64,000 bases of DNA from Flavobacterium potami (GTDB lineage Bacteria > Bacteroidota > Bacteroidia > Flavobacteriales > Flavobacteriaceae). Both the position numbers and the translations under genes were made by a program. Positions 44,006 through 53,692 of this stretch are shown here, in pieces; position 1 is the stretch's first letter, and each line of letters opens with the position of its first letter. The notes beneath the pieces were generated by a model. The model had not been told where the DNA came from. It did not search any database and worked only from the letters and a program-made list of their open reading frames with translations. The stretch lies in NCBI RefSeq assembly GCF_020026915.1, contig NZ_JAINUY010000007.1, positions 310,001 to 374,000 of the forward strand, given 5' to 3'.

Positions 44006-44377
44006 ATGGCAGATTTGAAACAATTCGCAGAACAATTAGTTAACTTAACAGTTAAAGAAGTTAACGAATTAGCAACAATATTAAAAGACGAGTATGGTAT
44101 CGAGCCTGCTGCTGCAGCTGTAGTAGTTGCTGCTGGTGGTGGAGATGGTGCTGCTGAAGAAGCACAAACTGAATTTACAGTTGTATTAAAAGAAGCTGGA
44201 GCTTCTAAATTAGCTGTAGTAAAATTAGTTAAAGAACTTACAGGTTTAGGTCTTAAAGAAGCTAAAGATGTAGTTGACGGTGCTCCAAGCAACGTTAAAG
44301 AAGGTGTTTCTAAAGAAGAGGCTGAAGGTCTTAAAAAATCATTAGAAGAAGCTGGAGCTGTAGTTGAATTAAAATAA
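44006..44377 (+). CDS. rplL: Large ribosomal subunit protein bL12 (L7/L12)
   Basis: A 123-residue L7/L12: N-terminal dimerisation helices (MADLKQFAEQLVNLTVKEVNEL), Ala/Gly-rich hinge (AAAAVVVAAGGGDGAAEE) and the C-terminal domain (FTVVLKEAGASKLAVVKLVKE). It recruits translation GTPases. A strong hairpin terminator-like structure follows at 44400. Confidence 0.98.
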   Translation: MADLKQFAEQLVNLTVKEVNELATILKDEYGIEPAAAAVVVAAGGGDGAAEEAQTEFTVVLKEAGASKLAVVKLVKELTGLGLKEAKDVVDGAPSNVKEGVSKEEAEGLKKSLEEAGAVVELK

Positions 44378-44399
44378 TTCAACTCGGTTTTAAGAACTA

Positions 44400-44443
44400 G
44401 GTTTAGGCCCAGAGTTAACACTCAAAGGCCTAAACCATTTTTC
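44400..44443 (+). terminator. Terminator or attenuator after rplL
   Basis: Stem GGTTTAGGCC (44400-44409) / GGCCTAAACC (44427-44436), then ATTTTT. The following 200 nt lead to rpoB and hold no gene, so it may be a partial terminator that sets the rpl:rpo ratio. Confidence 0.75.
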
Positions 44444-44643
44444 GTATAATAAAATACATTAAATTTTATTATCAAATAGTTTAATATACGAAAGAGTTTT
44501 TGATCAATACGAAGAAAGAAAATTGAACTTTATTTTATCGGTTTATTTTTAAAGATGTATTGATTTTAAAAAGAAAGTATAAACTACGCAGTGTGTTTTT
44601 ACACAAAAAAATTACTTTTTTTTAATCAAAATTTTGTCCATTG

Positions 44644-47600
44644 ATGATAACAAATCAGACTGAAAGATTGAATTTTGCCTCGACAAAAAACATTCCTGAT
44701 TATCCAGATTTCTTGGATGTTCAGGTTAAATCTTTTAAAGATTTCTTCCAATTAGAAACGAAATCTGACGAAAGAGGCAACGAAGGGTTGTACAATACCT
44801 TCATGGAAAACTTCCCGATTACAGATACGAGAAATAACTTCGTATTGGAATTCCTTGATTATTTTGTTGATCCACCACGTTATACAATTCAAGAATGTAT
44901 AGAGAGAGGTCTTACTTATAGTGTGCCTTTAAAAGCTAGGTTAAAACTATACTGTACAGATCCAGAACACGAAGATTTTGAAACAATTGTACAAGATGTT
45001 TATCTTGGAACAATTCCTTACATGACTCCAAGTGGTACTTTTGTAATCAATGGTGCCGAGCGTGTTGTAGTATCTCAATTACACCGTTCTCCAGGGGTTT
45101 TCTTTGGACAATCATTCCACGCAAATGGAACTAAACTTTATTCTGCCAGAGTAATTCCTTTCAAAGGTTCTTGGATAGAATTTTCTACAGATATTAACAG
45201 CGTAATGTACGCATATATCGATAGAAAGAAAAAATTACCTGTAACAACTTTATTCCGTGCTATCGGATTCGAAAGAGATAAAGATATCTTGGAGATTTTC
45301 GACTTAGCTGAAGAAATTAAAGTTTCTAAAACAGGAATTAAAAAATATATTGGAAGAAGACTTGCTGCGCGTGTTTTGAATACATGGCATGAGGATTTCG
45401 TAGATGAAGATACTGGAGAGGTAGTTTCTATCGAGCGTAACGAAATCATCCTTGATCGTGACACTATTATCGACAAAGATAATGTTGAAGAGATCATCGA
45501 TTCTAACGTAAAATCTATTTTGTTACACAAAGAGGATAATAACCAAGCAGATTATGCTATTATCCACAACACGTTACAAAAAGATCCAACAAACTCTGAA
45601 AAAGAAGCTGTAGAGCACATTTACCGTCAGTTGCGTAACGCTGAACCGCCTGATGAGGAAACTGCTCGTGGTATTATAGATAAATTGTTCTTCTCTGACC
45701 AACGTTACAACTTAGGTGAAGTAGGTCGTTACAGAATGAACAAAAAATTAGATTTGGATATTCCTATGGATAAGCAAGTGCTTACTAAAGAGGATATCAT
45801 TACAATCGTAAAATATTTGATCGAATTAATTAACTCTAAAGCAGAGATTGATGATATCGATCACTTATCAAACCGTCGTGTTAGAACAGTTGGAGAACAA
45901 TTGTCTCAACAATTCGGTGTTGGTTTAGCACGTATGGCTAGAACTATTCGTGAGAGAATGAACGTTAGAGATAACGAGGTGTTTACACCAATTGATTTGA
46001 TCAATGCTAAAACATTATCATCAGTTATCAACTCTTTCTTTGGTACTAACCAGTTATCTCAATTTATGGATCAAACGAATCCATTAGCTGAGATTACACA
46101 CAAAAGAAGACTTTCTGCACTTGGGCCAGGTGGACTTTCGAGAGAGAGAGCTGGTTTCGAGGTTCGTGACGTTCACTATACTCACTATGGTCGTTTATGT
46201 CCGATTGAAACTCCTGAGGGACCAAACATTGGTTTGATTTCATCTCTTGGTGTTTATGCAAAAGTAAATGGAATGGGATTCATCGAAACTCCATACCGTA
46301 AAGTAACTAATGGTGTAGTTGATTTAGAAAGTACGCCAATTTATTTAAGTGCTGAAGAAGAAGAAGGAAAAATGATTGCTCAGGCAAACATTGAAATGGA
46401 TGCTTCAGGTAAAATTACTGCTGGTAACGTTATTGCTCGTGAAGAGGGTGATTTCCCAGTTGTTGAACCAAGTTCAGTACATTATACAGACGTTGCTCCT
46501 AACCAAATCGCTTCGATTTCTGCATCTTTGATTCCTTTCTTGGAGCATGATGATGCGAACCGTGCGTTGATGGGATCGAACATGATGCGTCAGGCAGTTC
46601 CTTTGATCCGTCCTGAAGCTCCGATTGTTGGTACAGGTTTAGAGCGTCAGGTAGCTTCAGATTCTAGAGTATTAATCAATGCTGAAGGGCATGGAACTGT
46701 AGAATACGTTGATGCTAACATCATTACTATTAAATACGATCGTACAGAAGACGAGAGAATGGTAAGTTTTGATGCTGATGAGAAAACGTATAACTTAATT
46801 AAATTTAGAAAAACCAATCAAGGTACAAGTATCAACTTGAAACCAATCGTAAGAAGAGGTGATAGAGTTGTTCCTGGTCAAGTATTGTCTGAAGGATATG
46901 CTACTCAAAATGGAGAATTAGCTTTAGGTAGAAACTTAAAAGTTGCTTTCATGCCATGGAAAGGGTACAACTTCGAGGATGCGATTGTAATTTCTGAGAA
47001 AGTAGTTCGTGATGATATCTTTACATCTATCCACGTTGATGATTATTCATTAGAGGTTAGAGATACGAAGTTAGGAAATGAAGAGTTAACAAACGATATT
47101 CCTAACGTTTCTGAAGAAGCTACTAAAGATTTAGATGAAAACGGTATGATCAGAATTGGAGCAGAGGTTAAGCCTGGCGACATTTTGATCGGAAAAATTA
47201 CACCAAAAGGAGAATCAGATCCAACTCCAGAGGAGAAATTGCTTCGTGCAATCTTCGGGGATAAAGCTGGTGATGTAAAAGATGCTTCATTAAAAGCTTC
47301 TCCATCTTTACATGGTGTAGTTCTTGACAAAAAATTATTTGCAAGAGCCGTAAAAGATAAACGTAAACGTACTCAAGATAAAGATGCTTTAGGCGCTTTA
47401 GAAATGGAATTCGAAACTAAATTTGTTGAATTAAAAGACAGATTAGTTGAAAAATTATTCTTGATCGTTAACGGAAAAACATCTCAAGGTGTAATGAATG
47501 ATTTGGGTGAAGAAGTTTTACCAAAAGGTAAAAAATATACTCAAAAAATGCTTTACGCAGTAGAAGATTTCGCTCACTTAAGCAAAGGTCAATGGGTTGC

Positions 47601-48456
47601 TGATGATGCTACTAATAAAATGGTTAATGATTTGATTCATAACTATAAAATTAAGCTAAACGACTTACAAGGATCTTTAAGAAGAGAGAAATTCACTATC
47701 ACAGTTGGAGATGAATTGCCATCTGGAATCTTGAAATTAGCTAAGATTTATATTGCTAAGAAACGTAAGTTGAAAGTAGGGGATAAAATGGCGGGACGTC
47801 ACGGTAACAAAGGTATTGTTGCTAGAATCGTTCGTCATGAAGATATGCCTTTCCTTGAAGACGGAACGCCAGTTGATATCGTGTTGAACCCACTTGGGGT
47901 ACCTTCACGTATGAACATCGGTCAGATTTATGAGACTGTATTAGGTTGGGCTGGTATGAACTTGGGTAGAAAATTTGCTACTCCAATTTTCGACGGTGCT
48001 TCTCTAGACGAGATCAACGCTTTGACTGATGAGGCTAACGTACCACGTTTTGGACATACTTACCTATTTGATGGTGGAACTGGAGAGCGTTTTGCACAAA
48101 AAGCAACTGTGGGTGTAATTTACATGCTTAAATTAGGACACATGGTTGATGATAAGATGCACGCACGTTCTATCGGACCATACTCATTGATTACGCAACA
48201 GCCACTTGGAGGTAAAGCTCAATTCGGAGGTCAGCGTTTCGGAGAGATGGAGGTTTGGGCACTTGAGGCTTATGGAGCTTCTAGTACACTACGTGAAATC
48301 TTAACTGTTAAGTCTGATGACGTTATTGGTAGAGCGAAAACTTACGAAGCTATCGTTAAGGGTGAAACAATGCCAGAACCAGGTTTACCAGAATCATTCA
48401 ATGTATTAATGCACGAATTGAAAGGTCTAGGATTAGATCTTCGTTTGGAAGAATAA
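44644..48456 (+). CDS. rpoB: DNA-directed RNA polymerase subunit beta
   Basis: A 1270-residue beta subunit. The rifampicin-pocket region FGTNQLSQFMDQTNPLAE with HKRRLSALGPGGL looks wild-type. Further features are GYNFEDAIVISE, GRHGNKGIV and GEMEVWALEAYGAS. Start ATG 44644; TTG 44641 would add one residue. The 203-nt leader has no clear promoter motif. It ends at 48456, followed by a long spacer before rpoC. Confidence 0.98.
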   Translation: MITNQTERLNFASTKNIPDYPDFLDVQVKSFKDFFQLETKSDERGNEGLYNTFMENFPITDTRNNFVLEFLDYFVDPPRYTIQECIERGLTYSVPLKARLKLYCTDPEHEDFETIVQDVYLGTIPYMTPSGTFVINGAERVVVSQLHRSPGVFFGQSFHANGTKLYSARVIPFKGSWIEFSTDINSVMYAYIDRKKKLPVTTLFRAIGFERDKDILEIFDLAEEIKVSKTGIKKYIGRRLAARVLNTWHEDFVDEDTGEVVSIERNEIILDRDTIIDKDNVEEIIDSNVKSILLHKEDNNQADYAIIHNTLQKDPTNSEKEAVEHIYRQLRNAEPPDEETARGIIDKLFFSDQRYNLGEVGRYRMNKKLDLDIPMDKQVLTKEDIITIVKYLIELINSKAEIDDIDHLSNRRVRTVGEQLSQQFGVGLARMARTIRERMNVRDNEVFTPIDLINAKTLSSVINSFFGTNQLSQFMDQTNPLAEITHKRRLSALGPGGLSRERAGFEVRDVHYTHYGRLCPIETPEGPNIGLISSLGVYAKVNGMGFIETPYRKVTNGVVDLESTPIYLSAEEEEGKMIAQANIEMDASGKITAGNVIAREEGDFPVVEPSSVHYTDVAPNQIASISASLIPFLEHDDANRALMGSNMMRQAVPLIRPEAPIVGTGLERQVASDSRVLINAEGHGTVEYVDANIITIKYDRTEDERMVSFDADEKTYNLIKFRKTNQGTSINLKPIVRRGDRVVPGQVLSEGYATQNGELALGRNLKVAFMPWKGYNFEDAIVISEKVVRDDIFTSIHVDDYSLEVRDTKLGNEELTNDIPNVSEEATKDLDENGMIRIGAEVKPGDILIGKITPKGESDPTPEEKLLRAIFGDKAGDVKDASLKASPSLHGVVLDKKLFARAVKDKRKRTQDKDALGALEMEFETKFVELKDRLVEKLFLIVNGKTSQGVMNDLGEEVLPKGKKYTQKMLYAVEDFAHLSKGQWVADDATNKMVNDLIHNYKIKLNDLQGSLRREKFTITVGDELPSGILKLAKIYIAKKRKLKVGDKMAGRHGNKGIVARIVRHEDMPFLEDGTPVDIVLNPLGVPSRMNIGQIYETVLGWAGMNLGRKFATPIFDGASLDEINALTDEANVPRFGHTYLFDGGTGERFAQKATVGVIYMLKLGHMVDDKMHARSIGPYSLITQQPLGGKAQFGGQRFGEMEVWALEAYGASSTLREILTVKSDDVIGRAKTYEAIVKGETMPEPGLPESFNVLMHELKGLGLDLRLEE

Positions 48457-48737
48457 TAAAAGTTTTCAGTTACAGTCTCAGTATTCAGTTTAGCACTGAA
48501 AACTGGGACTGAGACTGTTTACAAAATGTTACAAGTTTTTAAAGATTTATACCCGTAACCCGTTCCGATTTTTTATAACAATGCGAGGCATTTTATAACT
48601 AGCGCTTCAAACAAGAGTTTGAAGTTTAGAGAAGTAACCCGAGGTAGTAGCTGAATGATTAACTCTTTATTTTTTTAAGAGTAGATTATAAATCTAAATT
48701 CAATTTTTTAATTGCAAATAAATCAATAGTAAAAACT
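48457..48737. other. rpoB-rpoC spacer with nested hairpins
   Basis: 281 nt without a gene, longer than usual between rpoB and rpoC. It holds an 11-bp stem ACAGTCTCAGT (48472-48482) / ACTGAGACTGT (48508-48518) with a second stem TTCAGT/ACTGAA nested in its loop, and a stem CTTCAAAC (48605-48612) / GTTTGAAG (48617-48624). No T-run follows the first, so it need not terminate; it could affect RNA processing. Confidence 0.6.
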
Positions 48738-51700
48738 ATGATGAATAACAGAAACAATAAAGATAAAAATCCAGTAAAAAGATTTAACAAAATCTCTATT
48801 GGATTGGCTTCACCAGAATCTATCTTGAAAGAATCAAGAGGAGAGGTTTTAAAGCCAGAAACAATTAACTATAGAACTCACAAACCAGAGCGTGACGGGC
48901 TTTTCTGCGAAAGAATCTTCGGACCAGTAAAAGATTTCGAATGTGCTTGTGGTAAGTATAAAAGAATTCGTTACAAAGGTATCATCTGTGACCGTTGTGG
49001 TGTTGAAGTTACTGAGAAAAAAGTACGTCGTGATAGAGTAGGACACATCAACCTTGTTGTGCCAATTGCTCATATCTGGTACTTCCGTTCTCTTCCAAAC
49101 AAAATTGGTTATATCCTTGGTCTTCCATCTAAGAAATTAGATATGATCATTTACTACGAAAGATACGTAGTAATCCAAGCTGGTATCGCTAAAAATGCAG
49201 ATGGAGAATCATTACAAAGATTAGATTTCTTAACTGAAGAAGAATACTTAAACATTTTAGATACTCTTCCACAAGAAAACCAATATTTAGATGATTTAGA
49301 TCCTAATAAATTTGTTGCCAAAATGGGAGCAGAGTGTATTATGGATTTATTAGCTCGTATTGATCTAGATGCTTTATCTTATGAATTAAGACACAGCGCT
49401 AACAACGAGACATCTAAACAAAGAAAAACTGAGGCTTTAAAAAGATTACAAGTTGTTGAGTCTTTCCGTGAGTCTAACGAAAACCGCGAAAACCGTCCAG
49501 AATGGATGATTATGAAAGTGGTTCCAGTTATTCCACCAGAATTACGTCCGCTTGTGCCACTTGATGGAGGTCGTTTTGCAACTTCAGATTTGAACGATTT
49601 ATATCGTCGTGTAATCATCCGTAACAACCGTTTGAAAAGATTAATGGAGATTAAAGCTCCAGAAGTTATCTTAAGAAACGAGAAACGTATGTTACAAGAA
49701 TCTGTAGATTCATTATTCGATAACACACGTAAAGCTTCTGCTGTTAAAACAGAATCAAACAGACCATTAAAATCATTATCTGACTCTTTAAAAGGTAAAC
49801 AAGGACGTTTCCGTCAAAACCTTTTAGGAAAACGTGTGGATTATTCTGCTCGTTCGGTAATTGTCGTTGGTCCAGAGTTAAAATTATATGAGTGCGGATT
49901 GCCAAAAGATATGGCATCTGAGTTATACAAACCATTCGTTATTCGTAAGTTGATCGAAAGAGGTATTGTAAAAACAGTAAAATCTGCTAAGAAAATCATT
50001 GACAAAAAAGAGCCTGTAGTTTGGGATATCCTTGAAAACGTAATTAAAGGTCACCCAGTATTACTTAACCGTGCTCCTACTTTGCACAGACTTGGTATTC
50101 AGGCATTCCAACCAAAATTAATTGAAGGAAAAGCGATCCAGTTACACCCATTAGTATGTACGGCTTTCAACGCCGATTTCGATGGTGACCAGATGGCGGT
50201 TCACTTACCATTAGGACCAGAGGCTATTTTAGAGGCACAATTATTAATGTTGGCTTCTCACAATATCTTGAACCCTGCAAATGGTGCTCCAATTACTGTA
50301 CCTTCTCAGGACATGGTCTTGGGTCTATACTATATGACCAAAGAGCGTATTTCTACAGAAGATCACAAAATTATTGGTCAGGATTTGACTTTCTACTCTG
50401 CTGAAGAAGTAAACATTGCATTAAACGAAGGAAGATTAGAATTGAATGCTCGTGTGAAAATCCGTGCAAAAGATTTTAATGACGCTGGAGAATTAGTTTA
50501 CCAAATTATTCAAACAACTGCAGGACGTGTATTATTTAACGAAGTAGTACCTGAAGCAGCTGGATATATCAACGACGTATTGACTAAGAAAAACCTTAGA
50601 GATATTATCGGACACATTTTAAGTGTGACTGATGTACCTACAACGGCAGCTTTCTTGGATAATATGAAAGATATGGGTTATAAATTCGCATTTAGAGGAG
50701 GTTTATCATTCTCTTTAGGTGATATTAGAATTCCAGAACAAAAAACGAAGTTAATTGCAGATGCTAGAGAGCAAGTTGAAGGTATCTCAACTAACTATAA
50801 CATGGGTCTTATCACAAATAACGAGCGTTACAACCAAGTTATTGACGTATGGACTTCAGCAAATGCTCAGTTAACAGAGTTAGCAATGAAAAATATTAGA
50901 GAAGACCAACAAGGTTTCAACTCTGTATATATGATGCTTGACTCTGGGGCGAGGGGTTCTAAGGAACAGATTCGTCAGTTAACTGGTATGCGTGGTTTGA
51001 TGGCTAAGCCTAAAAAATCTACTGCTGGTGGTGGTGAGATTATTGAAAACCCGATTCTTTCAAACTTTAAGGAAGGTCTTTCGATCCTTGAGTACTTCAT
51101 TTCTACTCACGGTGCTCGTAAAGGTCTTGCGGATACGGCTCTTAAAACAGCCGATGCTGGTTACTTGACAAGAAGGCTTCATGACGTTTCTCAAGATGTT
51201 ATTGTTAACATCGAAGATTGTGGAACTTTAAGAGGTGTTGAAGTTGCAGCATTGAAGAAAAATGAAGAAATCGTTGAATCTTTAGGAGAGAGAATTTTAG
51301 GACGTGTTGCATTACAAGACGTTATTAATCCTCTTACTAACGAAGTAATGGTTAAATCTGGAGAACAAATTACTGAATCAATTATGAGAACTATCGAGGC
51401 TTCTCCAATTGAAAAAGTAGAAGTTAGATCTCCATTAACTTGCGAAGCTTTAAAAGGTATTTGTGCTAAATGTTACGGTAGAAACTTAGCTACTGGTAAG
51501 ATGACACAAAGAGGAGAAGCTGTCGGAGTTATTGCAGCTCAGTCTATTGGAGAGCCAGGTACACAGTTGACACTTCGTACGTTCCACGTTGGAGGGGTTG
51601 CTGGAGGTATCTCTGAAGAGTCTAGTATTGTTACAAGATTCGCTGGTAGACTTGAAATTGAAGATTTAAAAACAGTTAAAGGTGAAGACGGAGAAGGTAA

Positions 51701-53045
51701 CTCTGTTGATATCGTAGTTTCTCGTTCAACTGAGTTGAAATTAGTTGATGAGAAAACTGGAATTGTTTTAAATACACATAACATTCCTTACGGATCTAGT
51801 ATTTTTGTTAATGATGGAGATACTGTTGCTAAAGGAACTGTAATCTGTAAATGGGATCCATATAACGGTGTAATTGTTTCTGAGTTTACTGGTAAGATTG
51901 CTTACGAAGATTTAGAGCAAGGACAATCGTTCATGGTTGAGATCGATGAGCAGACTGGTTTCCAAGAAAAAGTAATTTCTGAGGCTAGAAACAAAAAATT
52001 AATCCCAACTTTATTGGTTTACGGTAAAGAAGGTGAATTGATTCGTTCTTACAACTTACCAGTAGGTGCACACTTAATGGTTGAAAATGGTGAGAAAATT
52101 AAAGCAGGTAAAGTATTAGTTAAGATCCCACGTCGTTCTTCTAAAGCGGGCGATATCACGGGAGGTCTTCCTAGAATTACTGAGTTGCTTGAGGCTCGTA
52201 ACCCTTCTAACCCAGCAGTTGTATCTGAAATTGATGGTGTTGTATCTTTTGGAAAAATTAAGAGAGGTAACCGTGAGATCGTTATCGAGTCTAAATTTGG
52301 TGAGGTTAAAAAGTATTTAGTTAAACTTTCAAGCCAAATCTTAGTACAAGAAAATGACTTCGTAAGAGCGGGAGTTCCATTGTCTGATGGTGCAATTACA
52401 CCAGATGATATCTTAAGAATTCAAGGTCCAGCTGCTGTTCAACAGTACTTGGTAAATGAAATCCAAGAGGTTTACCGTTTACAAGGGGTAAAAATTAATG
52501 ACAAACACTTCGAGGTGGTTATTCGTCAAATGATGCGTAAAGTAAGAGTTCAGGATCCAGGTGATACTTTATTCTTAGAAGACCAATTAATTCACACTAA
52601 AGATTTCATCGTTCAAAACGATAAATTATACGGTATGAAAGTGGTTGAAGATGCTGGAGATTCTTCAGTGTTGAAACCAGGTCAGATTATTACGCCTCGT
52701 GAATTACGTGATGAAAACTCATTATTGAAGCGTACAGATAAAAATCTTGTTGTAGCAAGAGACGTAATCACTGCAACTGCAACGCCAGTTTTACAAGGTA
52801 TTACAAGAGCTTCGTTACAAACTAAATCATTCATTTCTGCGGCTTCATTCCAGGAGACAACGAAAGTACTTAACGAAGCTGCAGTAGCTGGTAAAGTAGA
52901 TGACTTAGAAGGATTAAAAGAAAATGTAATTGTTGGACACAGAATTCCTGCGGGAACTGGTATGAGAGAGTATGATAACACTATCGTAGGATCTAAAGAC
53001 GATTACAACGAAATGATGGCTAATAAAGAAGAATACATTTATTAA
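48738..53045 (+). CDS. rpoC: DNA-directed RNA polymerase subunit beta'
   Basis: A 1435-residue beta' subunit. The N-terminal zinc ribbon is CACGKYKRIRYKGIICDRCG, the catalytic magnesium site is NADFDGDQM, and the second zinc site is CEALKGICAKCYG. Start ATG 48738 (the next codon is also ATG). Length is typical of Bacteroidota. DUF3467 follows after 10 nt. Confidence 0.98.
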   Translation: MMNNRNNKDKNPVKRFNKISIGLASPESILKESRGEVLKPETINYRTHKPERDGLFCERIFGPVKDFECACGKYKRIRYKGIICDRCGVEVTEKKVRRDRVGHINLVVPIAHIWYFRSLPNKIGYILGLPSKKLDMIIYYERYVVIQAGIAKNADGESLQRLDFLTEEEYLNILDTLPQENQYLDDLDPNKFVAKMGAECIMDLLARIDLDALSYELRHSANNETSKQRKTEALKRLQVVESFRESNENRENRPEWMIMKVVPVIPPELRPLVPLDGGRFATSDLNDLYRRVIIRNNRLKRLMEIKAPEVILRNEKRMLQESVDSLFDNTRKASAVKTESNRPLKSLSDSLKGKQGRFRQNLLGKRVDYSARSVIVVGPELKLYECGLPKDMASELYKPFVIRKLIERGIVKTVKSAKKIIDKKEPVVWDILENVIKGHPVLLNRAPTLHRLGIQAFQPKLIEGKAIQLHPLVCTAFNADFDGDQMAVHLPLGPEAILEAQLLMLASHNILNPANGAPITVPSQDMVLGLYYMTKERISTEDHKIIGQDLTFYSAEEVNIALNEGRLELNARVKIRAKDFNDAGELVYQIIQTTAGRVLFNEVVPEAAGYINDVLTKKNLRDIIGHILSVTDVPTTAAFLDNMKDMGYKFAFRGGLSFSLGDIRIPEQKTKLIADAREQVEGISTNYNMGLITNNERYNQVIDVWTSANAQLTELAMKNIREDQQGFNSVYMMLDSGARGSKEQIRQLTGMRGLMAKPKKSTAGGGEIIENPILSNFKEGLSILEYFISTHGARKGLADTALKTADAGYLTRRLHDVSQDVIVNIEDCGTLRGVEVAALKKNEEIVESLGERILGRVALQDVINPLTNEVMVKSGEQITESIMRTIEASPIEKVEVRSPLTCEALKGICAKCYGRNLATGKMTQRGEAVGVIAAQSIGEPGTQLTLRTFHVGGVAGGISEESSIVTRFAGRLEIEDLKTVKGEDGEGNSVDIVVSRSTELKLVDEKTGIVLNTHNIPYGSSIFVNDGDTVAKGTVICKWDPYNGVIVSEFTGKIAYEDLEQGQSFMVEIDEQTGFQEKVISEARNKKLIPTLLVYGKEGELIRSYNLPVGAHLMVENGEKIKAGKVLVKIPRRSSKAGDITGGLPRITELLEARNPSNPAVVSEIDGVVSFGKIKRGNREIVIESKFGEVKKYLVKLSSQILVQENDFVRAGVPLSDGAITPDDILRIQGPAAVQQYLVNEIQEVYRLQGVKINDKHFEVVIRQMMRKVRVQDPGDTLFLEDQLIHTKDFIVQNDKLYGMKVVEDAGDSSVLKPGQIITPRELRDENSLLKRTDKNLVVARDVITATATPVLQGITRASLQTKSFISAASFQETTKVLNEAAVAGKVDDLEGLKENVIVGHRIPAGTGMREYDNTIVGSKDDYNEMMANKEEYIY

Positions 53046-53055
53046 TTAGGAAACT

Positions 53056-53367
53056 ATGAGTAATCCGAAACAACAACAAGAGCAAATTAATATTGAGTTA
53101 GACGAAACTATTGCAGAAGGAATTTATTCTAATCTTGCAATAATCAATCACTCTTCATCAGAATTTGTTTTAGATTTTGTGAGCATTATGCCGGGGATTC
53201 CTAAAGCCAAGGTAAAGTCAAGAATTGTCTTGACACCACAACATGCTAAAAGATTGTTGCGAGCAATAGGTGAAAATATCCACAGATTTGAGGCCGCTCA
53301 TGGCGAAATCAAAGAAACGGAACAAGCACCAATTCCGCTTAATTTTGGTCCAACAGGACAAGCATAA
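53056..53367 (+). CDS. DUF3467 family protein
   Basis: A 103-residue protein (NIELDETIAEGIYSNLAIINHSSSEFVLDFVSIMPG). It matches DUF3467, small proteins found directly behind rpoC in many Bacteroidota. It has a beta-rich fold and RIVLTPQHAKRLLRAI helix. The function is unknown to me; the fixed position behind rpoC suggests a link with transcription. Terminator at 53373. Confidence 0.92.
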   Translation: MSNPKQQQEQINIELDETIAEGIYSNLAIINHSSSEFVLDFVSIMPGIPKAKVKSRIVLTPQHAKRLLRAIGENIHRFEAAHGEIKETEQAPIPLNFGPTGQA

Positions 53368-53372
53368 ATTTT

Positions 53373-53402
53373 AAAAGCCCCTTTTTAAGGGGCTTTTTTT
53401 TT
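53373..53402 (+). terminator. Terminator after the rpoC-DUF3467 operon
   Basis: Stem AAAAGCCCCTT (53373-53383) / AAGGGGCTTTT (53387-53397) and T-run. Confidence 0.9.
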
Positions 53403-53506
53403 GATTAATGTTTTTAAAATGCACTTAATCAGATATAATTAACTTTAATCGAGAAAATTTCTTCTATTTTTTTTATTGATGTAATCTTGCAATTCTATTG
53501 AAAGAT

Positions 53507-53588
53507 TAATTTTGAAATATAATGACTTAGTAAGGTTGATTAATTCAAATTATAAAAAAGCGCTAATTACATTAGTGCTTTTTTTTTA
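53507..53588 (+). ncRNA. Candidate small RNA with promoter and terminator
   Basis: TAATTTTG (53507-53514) is a -7-like box; a TTG lies 17 nt upstream (53487-53489). About 40 nt further the stem AAAGCGCTAAT (53557-53567) / ATTAGTGCTTT (53571-53581) with one G-U pair ends in eight or more Ts. No ORF lies between. The transcript would be about 65 nt. It could equally be a stray terminator. Confidence 0.35.
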
Positions 53589-53692
53589 TGCTATAATTTT
53601 TTTTTCTAATTTCATTCCAACCTTTTATTCAAAAATGTACTCTATAGAAGTATAACAATCCGTTAAAAGATTTTAATCTAAATAGATATATT

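Larger units (their letters stand above)
53368..53692 (+). other. Intergenic stretch behind the rpoBC-DUF3467 operon
   Basis: This 325-nt stretch holds the operon terminator, a possible small RNA (53507-53588) and AT-rich sequence. No gene is seen. Confidence 0.5.

Noticed and set aside
43990..44421. 143-codon open frame opposite rplL
   Set aside because: It is a shadow of the Ala-rich L7/L12 gene on the other strand.
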